DNA of 64,000 bases, taken from Micromonospora radicis (lineage in GTDB: Bacteria > Actinomycetota > Actinomycetes > Mycobacteriales > Micromonosporaceae). The translations under genes were made by a program, and so were the position numbers. The stretch spans positions 124,001 to 188,000 of the forward strand of contig NZ_QXEC01000002.1 in the NCBI RefSeq assembly GCF_003583405.1. The letters are read 5' to 3'. Below the pieces are notes generated by a model. The model was not told where the DNA came from. It was given only the letters and a program-made list of their open reading frames with translations, and made no database searches. This document shows, one piece after another, positions 45,213-53,939 of the stretch; the stretch's first letter is position 1, and each line of letters opens with the position of its first letter.

Positions 45213-45446
45213 TTACAGCCGCACCACCGAACACGTCAGGGTGCGGGTGATCCCCGGCACCATCTGTACCTTGCTGACGATGAGCTTTCCCAGCTCGTCG
45301 ACGGTGTTCGCCTCGGTGAGCACGACCACGTCGTACGGCCCGGTCACCGCGTCGACCCGGACCACTCCGGCGAGGTCCGCGATGAGACCGGCCACGTCAC
45401 GCGCCCGGCCGACCTCTGTCTGGATGAGGATGTACGCCTGTACCAC
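45213..45446 (-). CDS. Stand-alone Lrp/AsnC ligand-binding (RAM) domain protein
   Basis: 77 aa: MVQAYILIQTEVGRARDV... with GPYDVVVLTEANTVDELGKLI, the beta-alpha-beta ligand domain of Lrp/AsnC without a DNA-binding part. Such proteins bind amino acids and may modulate full-length regulators. GTG 45446 has GGGAGG 9 nt upstream. Heads a two-gene operon with DUF3515 and is divergent from thiL. Confidence 0.9.
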   Translation of the reverse strand: MVQAYILIQTEVGRARDVAGLIADLAGVVRVDAVTGPYDVVVLTEANTVDELGKLIVSKVQMVPGITRTLTCSVVRL

Positions 45447-45543
45447 GACTCGACCTCCCTCCGTCGCCGCCTGCCAGGCGGCCCGAAGGGAGAAAGTACC
45501 TTACGGACCAGGTGTGATCCCTATCGGTGGTCAAGGAGAAGCG

Positions 45544-45582
45544 GTGAGCGAGCGAAGCGAGCGGGACGGAGAGCCGGCGTGA
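45544..45582 (+). CDS. Repeat-derived minicistron before thiL (12 aa)
   Basis: GTG 45544, preceded by AAGGAGA, opens MSERSERDGEPA and ends TGA 45580-45582, overlapping the thiL GTG (45579-45581). Built on GTGAGCGAGCGAAGCGAGCGG, same frame as the minicistrons at 4374 and 37348. The ribosome-binding site for thiL (GGAGAG, about 45568-45573) lies inside it. Probably a coupling device; no protein function expected. Confidence 0.4.
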   Translation: MSERSERDGEPA

Positions 45583-46517
45583 GCGTCGCGGGTGTCGGGG
45601 AGTTCGGCCTGATCGACCGGGTGACCGCCCGGCTGTCGTACGGATCCACCGTGCTGCTCGGCCCCGGCGACGACGCGGCCGTGGTTGCCGCCCCGGACGC
45701 CCGGGTGGTCGCCTCGACCGACGTGCTGGTGGACGGGCGGCACTTCCGCCGGGACTGGTCCGGGGCGCACGACATCGGCCGGCGTGCCGCGGCGGCCAAC
45801 CTGGCCGACGTGGTGGCTATGGGCGCCGACCCGACCGCGCTGCTGGTGGCGCTCTGCATACCGGCCGACGTCGAGACCGGCTGGGTGGAGGAACTCGCCG
45901 ACGGGCTCGGCGCCGAGGCCGCCGCCGTCGGTGCCAGCGTGGTCGGCGGGGACATGTCGGCCAGCCCCACCCTGACCATCGCGGTGACCGCGCTGGGTGA
46001 CCTGGCCGGTCGGGCCCCGGTCACCCGGGCCGGTGCCCGCCCCGGCGACCTGGTCGCCCTGGCCGGCCGCACCGGCTACGCGGCGGCCGGGTTCACCGTG
46101 CTCTCCCGTGGTTTCCGCACCCCGCGGGTGCTGGTGGAGGCGTACCGGCGGCCGGAGGTGCCGTACCCGGCCGGCCCGCTGGCCGCCCGGCTCGGCGCCA
46201 CCGCCATGATCGACGTCTCGGACGGGTTGCTCGCCGACCTCGGGCACGTGGCGAGGGCCAGCGGTGTCGCCGTCGACATCGACCGGGACGCCTTCGAGGT
46301 GGCACCGCAGATGCGGGACGCGGCCCAGGCCCTCGGTGTCGACCCGTACGCCTGGTTGCTGGCCGGCGGCGACGACCACGCGCTGGCCGCCACCTTCGGT
46401 CCGGCGACGGTGCTGCCCGAGGGTTGGCGGGTGATCGGCCGGGTCGCCGAGGGCTCCGGGGTGACGGTGGACGGGCGACCGTTCGACGGACCGGCCGGTT
46501 GGGACCACTTCCGCTGA
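45579..46517 (+). CDS. thiL: Thiamine-monophosphate kinase
   Basis: Phosphorylates thiamine monophosphate to the diphosphate, cofactor of IlvB among others. 312 aa, AIR-synthase-like fold. Metal/nucleotide motifs GPGDDAAVV, STDVLVDGRHF, VGGDMSASPT, IDVSDGLLADLGH and LAGGDDHAL (the last usually GGEDYEL). GTG 45579 overlaps the preceding minicistron stop. In mycobacteria ung follows thiL; here an acetyltransferase does. Confidence 0.94.
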   Translation: MSVAGVGEFGLIDRVTARLSYGSTVLLGPGDDAAVVAAPDARVVASTDVLVDGRHFRRDWSGAHDIGRRAAAANLADVVAMGADPTALLVALCIPADVETGWVEELADGLGAEAAAVGASVVGGDMSASPTLTIAVTALGDLAGRAPVTRAGARPGDLVALAGRTGYAAAGFTVLSRGFRTPRVLVEAYRRPEVPYPAGPLAARLGATAMIDVSDGLLADLGHVARASGVAVDIDRDAFEVAPQMRDAAQALGVDPYAWLLAGGDDHALAATFGPATVLPEGWRVIGRVAEGSGVTVDGRPFDGPAGWDHFR

Positions 46518-46564
46518 CCGGCACCCGGCGAGGTAAGGAGTCATTGTGGTCGTACCCTTTACGG

Positions 46565-47032
46565 GTGCAGGAGATCGAGATCCACCTGGTGCCGTTCGAC
46601 TCCCCGGCGGCGCAGCGGCTGATCACCGCCGCGCTGGCCGACCTGGGTGCCCGGTACGGCGGCAGCGGCGACGAGACGCCGGTCGACGCCAGCGAGTTCA
46701 CCCCGCCCGAGGGTGCGTTCCTGATCGCCCGGCTGGACGGGCAGCCGGTCGGCTGCGGTGGCTGGCGTAGCCATGGTGACCAGGGCGACACCGCCGAGCT
46801 GAAGCGGATGTACACCGCCCCGCAGGCCCGTGGGCGCGGCGTGGCCCGGGCGGTGCTGGCCGCCGTCGAACGCTCCGCCCGCGAACACGGTCGCAAGCGG
46901 ATCATCCTGGAGTGCGGCGACCGTCAGCCCGAGGCGATCGCGATGTACTCCGCGGCCGGCTACGAGCGGATCCCGAACTTCGGCTACTACGCCGACCACC
47001 CGGGCTGTCTCTCCTTCGGCCGCCCGCTGTGA
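46565..47032 (+). CDS. GNAT-family N-acetyltransferase
   Basis: 155 aa. Acetyl-CoA loop in RMYTAPQARGRGVARAVL (residues about 80-97) and C-terminal AIAMYSAAGYERIPNFGYY typical of GNAT enzymes. Substrate unknown. GTG 46565 is 6 nt after TACCCT (46553-46558), so likely leaderless; a TTG at 46544 only 3 nt from AAGGAG is less likely. Confidence 0.88.
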   Translation: MQEIEIHLVPFDSPAAQRLITAALADLGARYGGSGDETPVDASEFTPPEGAFLIARLDGQPVGCGGWRSHGDQGDTAELKRMYTAPQARGRGVARAVLAAVERSAREHGRKRIILECGDRQPEAIAMYSAAGYERIPNFGYYADHPGCLSFGRPL

Positions 47033-47095
47033 GCGGACGGGCACCCGGCCGACGGCTCGGGTGACCCTCGGCGGGAGACCGGGGCGGGGACACGA

Positions 47096-47130
47096 CGATG
47101 CCGGTGGGCCACCTGGACCCACCGGCATCG
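47096..47130. terminator. Bidirectional terminator between the GNAT gene and rpmB
   Basis: Perfect 13-bp stem CGATGCCGGTGGG and complement (47096-47108 with 47118-47130), 9-nt loop. Confidence 0.8.
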
Positions 47131-47152
47131 GACGATCGTTGCGTACCGCGCG

Positions 47153-47344
47153 TCAGGCGCGGGTGACCTTGCCCGCCTTGATGCAGGACGTGCAGACCTT
47201 CAGCTTCTTGGTCGTGCCGCCACCGGCCGGGGTACGCACCGACTGGATGTTCGGGTTCCAGCGGCGGTTGGTCCGCCGGTGCGAGTGGGACACGTTGTGG
47301 CCGAAGCCCGGTCCCTTGCCACAGACGTCGCACACGCTAGCCAC
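47153..47344 (-). CDS. rpmB: Ribosomal protein L28 (zinc-binding form)
   Basis: 63 aa 50S protein, [20 protein letters not shown]..., with two Cys pairs (CDVC and CTSC), the zinc-binding C+ form. GTG 47344 has AGGAG 9 nt upstream. Monocistronic and opposite to neighbours. Zn-independent paralogues often exist elsewhere in actinobacteria. Confidence 0.97.
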   Translation of the reverse strand: MASVCDVCGKGPGFGHNVSHSHRRTNRRWNPNIQSVRTPAGGGTTKKLKVCTSCIKAGKVTRA

Positions 47345-47552
47345 GGGATACTCCTGGGATTGAAACGTTCATGAGGTCGCCGCCAGGCGCTGCCCGGGCA
47401 ACCTGGCCAGGGTACCCGATGACGGATCTGCCTGCCCAACCGGGCCTCCGCCGCGACACCCCCGCCGGGGATGGCGGGGCGGGGAAACCGGACGGGGCGG
47501 GACACGCCCGGCCCTCCGGCGACTGTCAGCGTACGCCAGTAGGCTTCCCACC

Positions 47553-49151
47553 GTGCTGGACACCCTCGACGCCGCCGCCGTGCGCCGCTGGTGTGCCGGC
47601 GGCCTGGCCGCGCTCAAGCGGCACCAGGGGGAGATCGACGACCTCAACGTCTACCCGGTGCCCGACGGTGACACCGGCACCAATCTGGTGCTGACCCTCA
47701 CCTCGGCGCAGCAGGCCCTGGCGATGGATCTCGACACCGTCGCCGACGGCGCCTCGACCGCGCACGGGCACGCGCTCCGGCTGATGGCCCGGGGCGCCCT
47801 GCTCGGCGCGCGGGGCAACTCCGGCGTCATCCTGTCGCAGATCCTGCAAGGCCTGGCCGACGCGCTGGCCACGACGCCGACGGTCCGGGGCCCGGAGCTG
47901 GCCGCCGCCCTGCGCGCCGCGACCACCGCGGCGTACGCGGCGGTCGCCCGGCCGGTGGAGGGCACCCTGCTCACCGTGGTCTCCGCCGCGGCCGAGGCCG
48001 CCGAGCGGGCCGGCAGCGACGAGCTGCGGGCGGTGGCCCGGGCGGCGGCCTCGGCCGCGGCGACCGCCCTGGCCCGTACCCCCGAGCAGCTGCCGGAGCT
48101 GGCCCGCGCCGGGGTGGTCGACGCCGGTGGGCAGGGGCTGTGCCTGCTGTTGGACGCGCTGGTCGAGGTGGTCACGGGGGAGAGCCCGGAGCGCCCGGCG
48201 CCGCCGGCACCCCGGGCCGGGCCGGCACCGCACGGCCCGAGCCGGGAGACCGGCTCCACCGGGTACGCCTACGAGGTGCAGTTCCTGCTCGACGCCGGGG
48301 CCGAGGCGGTCGGCCGGCTACGCGACACGTTGACCGCGCTCGGTGACTCGCTGGTGGTGGTCGGTGACGGCGACACCTGGCAGGTGCACGTGCACGTCGA
48401 CGACGTGGGCGCGGCGATCGAGGCCGGTGTGGTCGCCGGCCGCCCGTACCAGATCTCGGTCACCCGCTTCGCCGACCAGCCGGCGCCGGTCGCGGCGCCC
48501 GACGGCCGGGCCGCCGTGGTGGTCGCCACCGGCGCCGGGATCGCCGAGCTGCTCGCCGCCGAGGGCGCGGTCGTGGTGCCGAGCAACCCCTCGACCGGGG
48601 AACTGCTGGACGCGGTACGCGCCACCGGCGCGGCCCGGGTGGTGGTGCTGCCCGACGCCCCGGCCACGCAGGCGGTGGCGAACCAGGTCGCCGAGCAGGC
48701 GCACCAGCTGGGTCTGCGGGTCAGCGTGGTACCGACCCGCTCGCCGGTGCAGGCGCTGGCCGCTCTCGCCGTACGCGACCCGAGCCGGCACTTCGCCGAC
48801 GACGTGATCGCGATGGCCGAGGCCGCCGGTGCCTGCCGGCACGCCGAGGTCTGCCACGCCGGGCGCGACGCGCTCACCGTGGCCGGCCCGTGCCGCGCCG
48901 GTGACGTGCTCGCCCTGGTCGAGGGGGAGGTGCATCTGATCGGCGTCGACCTGGTCGACACCTGCGTCGCCCTGGTCGACCGGCTGCTCGGCGGCGGCGG
49001 CGAACTGGTCACCCTGCTCGTCGGGGCCGACGCGCCGGAAGGGCTGGCCGACGCGGTGTGCGAACACCTGGCGCGCCGCTGGCCCTTCGTCGAGGTGCAG
49101 GCGTACCCCGGTGGGCAGCCACACTATCCGTTGCTGGTAGGTGTCGAATGA
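47553..49151 (+). CDS. DAK2-domain protein (FakA/VakA-like)
   Basis: 532 aa. N-terminal DhaL (DAK2) domain with ATP/Mg Asp residues in NVYPVPDGDTGTN (residues about 31-43) and LGARGNSGVILSQIL; C-terminal FakA-type domains containing VVPSNPSTGELLDAV and VVVLPDAPATQAVANQV. In firmicutes FakA phosphorylates FakB-bound fatty acids. GTG 47553 is 7 nt after TAGGCT (47540-47545), leaderless-like. Its TGA overlaps the recG ATG, as the family neighbours recG across actinobacteria. Confidence 0.9.
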   Translation: MLDTLDAAAVRRWCAGGLAALKRHQGEIDDLNVYPVPDGDTGTNLVLTLTSAQQALAMDLDTVADGASTAHGHALRLMARGALLGARGNSGVILSQILQGLADALATTPTVRGPELAAALRAATTAAYAAVARPVEGTLLTVVSAAAEAAERAGSDELRAVARAAASAAATALARTPEQLPELARAGVVDAGGQGLCLLLDALVEVVTGESPERPAPPAPRAGPAPHGPSRETGSTGYAYEVQFLLDAGAEAVGRLRDTLTALGDSLVVVGDGDTWQVHVHVDDVGAAIEAGVVAGRPYQISVTRFADQPAPVAAPDGRAAVVVATGAGIAELLAAEGAVVVPSNPSTGELLDAVRATGAARVVVLPDAPATQAVANQVAEQAHQLGLRVSVVPTRSPVQALAALAVRDPSRHFADDVIAMAEAAGACRHAEVCHAGRDALTVAGPCRAGDVLALVEGEVHLIGVDLVDTCVALVDRLLGGGGELVTLLVGADAPEGLADAVCEHLARRWPFVEVQAYPGGQPHYPLLVGVE

Positions 49152-51355
49152 CCTCCGAAGCGTCCACCACGATGGACACCCCGCTGAAGAAGCTGGTCGG
49201 CGAGAAGACCGCCAAGGCGCTCGCCGGTCACCTCGACCTGCACAACGCCGGTGACCTGATCTACCACTTCCCGCGCCGCTACGACGAGCGCGGCGAGCAC
49301 ACCGACATCCGCGCGCTCGACGTCGGTGAGCAGGTCACCGTGCTGGCCCAGGTGCAGCGCACCGCGGTCCGCCCGATGCGGCAGCGCCGCGGCAACCTGC
49401 TGGAAGTCACCGTCGGTGACGACTCCGGCGGCACCCTCACCCTCACCTTCTTCGGCAACCAGGCGTGGCGGGAACGGGAGCTGCGCCCCGGCCGGTGGGG
49501 ACTGTTCGCCGGCAAGGTCACCGAGTTCCGCGGCAAGCGGCAACTCAACGGACCGGAGTACGTCCTGCTCGGCGACCAGACCGACAACGAGGCCGCGGCC
49601 AGTGAACAGATCGAGGAGTTCGCCGGGGCACTCATCCCGGTCTACCCGGCCGCTGCCGCCGTACCGACCTGGGTCATCGCCCGGTGCGTGCGGGTGGTGC
49701 TGGACACCGTGGTGCCGCCGGACGATCCGCTGCCCGCCACCGTACGGGCCGGCCGGAACCTGGTCGGCCTGGGCGGGGCGCTGCGCGAGATCCACCGGCC
49801 GTCCAGCCGGGAGGAGCTGTACCGGGCCCGGCGCCGGCTGAAGTGGGACGAGGCGTTCGCCGTGCAGCTCACCCTGGTTCAGCGCAAGCACCAGGCGTCG
49901 GCCTGGCCCGCGCGGCCCCGCCCGGCCCGGGCCGGCGGGCTGCTGGCGGCGTTCGACGCGCGGCTGCCGTACGAGCTGACCGCCGGCCAGCGGGCCGTCG
50001 GCGTGGAGATCGCGGCGGACCTGGCCACCGGCCATCCGATGCACCGGCTGTTGCAGGGCGAGGTCGGCTCCGGCAAGACCGTGGTGGCGCTGCGGGCGAT
50101 GCTCCAGGTGGTCGACGCGGGCGGGCAGGCCGCGCTGCTCGCCCCGACCGAGGTGCTCGCCGCCCAGCACTACCGGGGCATGCGCGACCTGCTCGGCCCG
50201 CTCGCCCAGGCCGGCGAACTGGGCGCCGCCGAACACGCCACCCGGGTCGAGCTGGTCACCGGCTCACTCGGCGCGGCGGCCCGGCGAAGGGCGTTGGCCG
50301 AGGTCGCCAGCGGTGCCGCCGGCATCGTGCTCGGCACCCATGCCCTGCTGTACGAGGGGGTCGACTTCGCCGACCTCGGTCTGGTGGTCGTCGACGAGCA
50401 GCACCGGTTCGGGGTCGAGCAACGCGACGCGCTGCGCGCCAAGGCGGAACAGCCGCCGCACGTGCTGGTCATGACCGCCACCCCGATCCCGCGTACGGTG
50501 GCCATGACCGTCTACGGCGACCTGGAGATATCCACCCTGTCCCAGTTGCCGCGCGGCCGTTCACCGATCGCCTCGCACGTGGTGCCGGCCGCCGAGAAGC
50601 CGGCCTTCCTGGATCGCGCCTGGCGCCGGTTGCGCGAGGAGGTCAACGCCGGCCACCAGGCGTACGTGGTCTGCCCGCGGATCGGCGACGACACCTCCGG
50701 TGCCGACGAGGAGCCGCCGCCTGTCGACGACAACGGCCGGCGCCCGCCGCTCGCGGTGACCGAGGTGGCCCCGCTGCTGTCCGACGGCCCGCTGCACGGG
50801 CTGCGCATCGGCGTACTGCACGGCCGGCTGCCGGCCGACGAGAAGGACGCGGTGATGCGCTCCTTCGCCGCCGGTGAGCTGGACGTGCTGGTGGCCACCA
50901 CGGTCGTCGAGGTCGGCGTGGACGTGCCGAACGCGACGATGATGGTCGTGCTGGACGCCGACCGGTTCGGCGTCTCCCAGCTGCACCAGTTGCGGGGGCG
51001 GGTCGGCCGGGGCAGCGCACCCGGGCTCTGCCTGCTGGTGACCGAGGCGGCCGAGGGCAGCAGTGCCCGGGAACGACTGGACGCGGTCGCCTCCACCACT
51101 GACGGCTTCAAGCTCGCCGAGCTGGATCTGGAGCAGCGGCGCGAGGGCGACGTACTGGGCGCCACCCAGTCCGGGCGCCGCTCGCACCTGCGGCTGCTGT
51201 CGCTGCTGCGCGACGCCGACCTGATCCGCGACGCCCGGGCGGAGGCGGTCGCGTTGGTCGAGGAGGATCCGGAGCTGACCCGGCAGCCCGCGCTGGCCGC
51301 CTCGGTGGCGGCCCTGGTCGACGCCGACCGGGCCGAGTACCTCGAGAAGGGCTGA
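49148..51355 (+). CDS. recG: ATP-dependent DNA helicase RecG
   Basis: Remodels stalled replication forks and Holliday junctions. 735 aa. Wedge/OB domain (about 50-160), helicase motif I GEVGSGKT near residue 306, motif II DEQH near 415, motif III MTATPIPRT, and helicase C domain with TTVVEVGVDVPNA and QLRGRVGRG. ATG 49148 overlaps the DAK stop. Confidence 0.97.
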   Translation: MTSEASTTMDTPLKKLVGEKTAKALAGHLDLHNAGDLIYHFPRRYDERGEHTDIRALDVGEQVTVLAQVQRTAVRPMRQRRGNLLEVTVGDDSGGTLTLTFFGNQAWRERELRPGRWGLFAGKVTEFRGKRQLNGPEYVLLGDQTDNEAAASEQIEEFAGALIPVYPAAAAVPTWVIARCVRVVLDTVVPPDDPLPATVRAGRNLVGLGGALREIHRPSSREELYRARRRLKWDEAFAVQLTLVQRKHQASAWPARPRPARAGGLLAAFDARLPYELTAGQRAVGVEIAADLATGHPMHRLLQGEVGSGKTVVALRAMLQVVDAGGQAALLAPTEVLAAQHYRGMRDLLGPLAQAGELGAAEHATRVELVTGSLGAAARRRALAEVASGAAGIVLGTHALLYEGVDFADLGLVVVDEQHRFGVEQRDALRAKAEQPPHVLVMTATPIPRTVAMTVYGDLEISTLSQLPRGRSPIASHVVPAAEKPAFLDRAWRRLREEVNAGHQAYVVCPRIGDDTSGADEEPPPVDDNGRRPPLAVTEVAPLLSDGPLHGLRIGVLHGRLPADEKDAVMRSFAAGELDVLVATTVVEVGVDVPNATMMVVLDADRFGVSQLHQLRGRVGRGSAPGLCLLVTEAAEGSSARERLDAVASTTDGFKLAELDLEQRREGDVLGATQSGRRSHLRLLSLLRDADLIRDARAEAVALVEEDPELTRQPALAASVAALVDADRAEYLEKG

Positions 51356-51419
51356 CTGCCCGCCACCGCCGTACCGGGGGCGCCGAGCGGGCCCGCCGGG
51401 GTCGACGCGCGCGCAGACG

Positions 51420-51457
51420 CCGAGGGCGCGTCGACCGGTTGGTCGACGCGCCCTCGG
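51420..51457 (+). terminator. Terminator 1 downstream of recG
   Basis: Perfect 17-bp stem (51420-51436 with 51441-51457), GGTT loop. Confidence 0.85.
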
Positions 51458-51470
51458 TTCAGGCCGTGCC

Positions 51471-51501
51471 GGGTGCCCTCGTCAGTGCGAAGAGGGCACC
51501 C
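51471..51501. terminator. Terminator 2 between recG and the surface-protein gene
   Basis: Perfect 10-bp stem GGGTGCCCTC and complement (51471-51480 with 51492-51501), 11-nt loop. Placed 11 bases from the minus-strand stop at 51513, so it mainly serves that gene. Confidence 0.7.
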
Positions 51502-51512
51502 TCAGGTTCGGC

Positions 51513-53036
51513 TCAGGCGGTGAAGTGGATCCGCCGCCGCCGCGCCACCACGAACAGCACCGCGCCCACCGCCAGCAGGGCGATGGCGCCCGCGGCGATG
51601 CCGCCGACCGCGGCACCGGTCACCGGCAGGCCGGGCTCCTCGCCGCCGCCGCCTCCACCGCAGCCCTCGGGCGCGTAGACGACCTCAAGCTCCAGGTCCA
51701 GTTCGGGCAGGACGACCAGGGCCGCCTCGTCGTCGCCGGCCGGGAAGGTCACGGTCTCCGACGCGCCCGGCGCGACGGTGCGGCTCTCGGTCTTGTCGCC
51801 GTAGGTGAAGTCGACCTTGACCGGCAGTCCACCCTCCGGGTTAGACGCGGTCAGCGTGAAGGTCTCGCAGTCGGCGGCGGTGGTCACCGTCGGCAGCGGG
51901 CAGTCCTCCGGACGCTCCCACTCGTACGTGCCGTTCTCGATCACCTTGCCGTCGACCAGCACCTCGATCTTGCCGGCGTTCTCGGCGGGCACCACGGTCT
52001 CGTTGTCGGCCTTGCCCGGCTCGACGGTGACCTTCTTGGACCAGCCGTTCTCGCCCCGGACCTCGAACTCGACCGCGTACCTGGAGATCGAGCCGTCGTT
52101 GCTCAGCGAGACGGTGACGGTGCCGTCGCAGGCGGAGGCGAAGGTGGACGCCGGGGTGGTGCAGTTCTTCTCACCGCCGTTGTACCAGCCGGGCGGGCCG
52201 GCCGAACGGTTGCCGGGGGCACCCCGGTCGCCGAGCTTCTTGTTGCCGTACCGGGGGCCGTTCTCGACGATCGGGTCGATGACCTCGTCGACGCCGCCCC
52301 AGATCAGGTCGACCTGGGTGTAGCACTCCGGCACGTCGACCTTCAGCTCGATCTCGGTCTGGCCGTTACCGAGGTAGTCGCTGGCCGGTGCGCCGTAGAC
52401 GTACTGCGGGGTGGAGAACTGCGGGCGCGGCGCGAAGTACGACACCAGGGTGAAGTACTGCTTCTCGTCGCTGCACAGCGGGAGGTCACCCGCCAGCTTG
52501 ACCGTCGCCTTGCCGCCGGGGCCGTCGAAGGTGTGGCTGTACTTGGCCTGGCTGGCGTCGACGCACTTCGGCGCCGGGGTGCAGGCGCCGTCGGCGTCGA
52601 GCTGGATGGTCTTGTCGTTCTTCGACGTCGGCGGCTTCTTGCGCTGCGAGTCGCCCTTCTGGAACCAGGAGGCGTCCACGACCAGCGTCGCGCTCTGGGT
52701 GTCGCCGGGAACCCGCTGGACGCCCTGGACGGAGCCATCCTTCGGGATGGTCGCGCCCTTGAGTTCGACGGGCTCGATACCCTCGGTCACCAGCTGGACC
52801 GAAGTCGCCGGAGTGGCGGTGACGTTCGTGATGGTGGCGGTCTTGTGGCGCTCGCTGTTTTTCACCGTCCAGGTGATCACGCGCTCGCCGGTGAGCCGGT
52901 CGCAGGCGACCGTGCCGGAGATGGTGGTGTGGTGGGCGCTGGCCGGGGTGGCCACGATCGCGGCACCGGTCGAGCCGATGAGGGCGGCTGCCAGGACAGC
53001 CAGCGGTCGCCGTAGCGACAGCTTGGGTCGGAACAC
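51513..53036 (-). CDS. LPXTG-anchored secreted surface protein
   Basis: 507 aa. Signal peptide (residues about 8-34, ending ATPASAHH), a long beta-rich extracellular region with repeated Cys pairs, then a Gly-run, LPVTG sortase motif, hydrophobic helix and RRRR tail at the C-terminus: the complete cell-wall anchoring signal. Repeated CDGTVTVSL and DCETFTLTA strands suggest Ig-like modules. Ligand unknown. GTG 53036 has GGGAG about 9 nt upstream. No sortase gene is in the window. Confidence 0.88.
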   Translation of the reverse strand: MFRPKLSLRRPLAVLAAALIGSTGAAIVATPASAHHTTISGTVACDRLTGERVITWTVKNSERHKTATITNVTATPATSVQLVTEGIEPVELKGATIPKDGSVQGVQRVPGDTQSATLVVDASWFQKGDSQRKKPPTSKNDKTIQLDADGACTPAPKCVDASQAKYSHTFDGPGGKATVKLAGDLPLCSDEKQYFTLVSYFAPRPQFSTPQYVYGAPASDYLGNGQTEIELKVDVPECYTQVDLIWGGVDEVIDPIVENGPRYGNKKLGDRGAPGNRSAGPPGWYNGGEKNCTTPASTFASACDGTVTVSLSNDGSISRYAVEFEVRGENGWSKKVTVEPGKADNETVVPAENAGKIEVLVDGKVIENGTYEWERPEDCPLPTVTTAADCETFTLTASNPEGGLPVKVDFTYGDKTESRTVAPGASETVTFPAGDDEAALVVLPELDLELEVVYAPEGCGGGGGGEEPGLPVTGAAVGGIAAGAIALLAVGAVLFVVARRRRIHFTA

Positions 53037-53375
53037 GCGTACTCCCGGGGTGAAGAAGCGTCAGTGGTGGTTCGGGGGGACGTACGGCGCTGGCGGAGCG
53101 ATGCCGCGCCGGAGAGGGTGTCTCCCGAGCCGTGGGGCCGGCGTCGATGAGCCGACACCCGGCAGACCCTAGCGAGATCGTCAGTGCCGATACAGCCTTC
53201 AAGCATGGCTAAGAATGATGTTATGAAGTTGAGATCTTTTGTCTACCTGGGGTGATCGATTCGCGGCGCCGTGGCCACAAATCCATCGATCTGCGCTGCT
53301 TTCGAGCGGTCTGCCACTCGCTGCGGGGGCTGGCCTGCGGTCGCGTAGCGTCGGGGGCATGAGCAGGAGCAGGCG
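53037..53375. other. Gene-free stretch upstream of rsmD and the surface-protein gene
   Basis: No gene of normal size. TAGGGT on the minus strand near 53168 is a possible -10 for the surface protein, without a -35. 53205-53260 is markedly AT-richer than the rest. The short leaderless ORF at 53359 lies at the right end. Confidence 0.5.
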
Positions 53376-53379
53376 ATGA
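53359..53379 (+). CDS. Leaderless micro-ORF coupled to rsmD (6 aa)
   Basis: TAGCGT (53346-53351) ends 7 nt before ATG 53359, which encodes MSRSRR and stops at TGA 53377-53379, overlapping the rsmD ATG (53376). Its AGGAGC is the only ribosome-binding site for rsmD. A ribosome loading on the leaderless 5' end could re-initiate on rsmD. Confidence 0.35.
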   Translation: MSRSRR

Positions 53380-53939
53380 CCCGGATCGTCGCGGGCAGCC
53401 TCGGCGGGCGCCGGATCGCCGCACCGCCGGGCGCCGGCACCCGACCCACCTCCGACCGGGTGCGTGAGGCCCTCTTCAGTTCGGTGCAGGCCGAGACCGA
53501 CCTCGCCGGGGTGCGCTTTGCCGACCTGTACGCGGGCTCGGGCGCGGTCGGCCTGGAGGCGCTGTCCCGGGGGGCCGAGCACGTGCTGCTGGTCGAGTCC
53601 GACCCACGCGCCGCCCGGGTGATCCGGGAGAACGTGGCGACCCTGCGTGCGGCCCCGGCCGCCCGGCTGGTCACCGGCAAGGTCTGCACCGTGCTGGCCG
53701 CCGGCCCGGAGGGCGGACCGTACGACGTGGTCTTCGCCGATCCGCCGTACGCGCTGCCCGACGACGGGGTGACCGCCATGCTCGCCGCGCTCGTCGAGGG
53801 CGGCTGGCTGGCGCCGGACGCGATGGTGGTGGTGGAGCGGTCCAGCCGCGGCGCCCCGGTCGACTGGGTGGAAGGAATCACTGGCCAGCGCAGTCGCCGG
53901 TACGGCGAGACCACCCTTTGGTACGGTCGCCGATCATGA
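53376..53939 (+). CDS. rsmD: 16S rRNA (guanine-966-N2)-methyltransferase
   Basis: 187 aa SAM methyltransferase that modifies G966 of 16S rRNA. N-terminal RIVAGSLGGRRI and RPTSDRVREALFS signature, SAM motif DLYAGSGAVGLEALSRGA near residue 50, catalytic FADPPY near 120. ATG 53376 has AGGAGC 7 nt upstream. TGA overlaps the coaD ATG. Confidence 0.96.
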   Translation: MTRIVAGSLGGRRIAAPPGAGTRPTSDRVREALFSSVQAETDLAGVRFADLYAGSGAVGLEALSRGAEHVLLVESDPRAARVIRENVATLRAAPAARLVTGKVCTVLAAGPEGGPYDVVFADPPYALPDDGVTAMLAALVEGGWLAPDAMVVVERSSRGAPVDWVEGITGQRSRRYGETTLWYGRRS

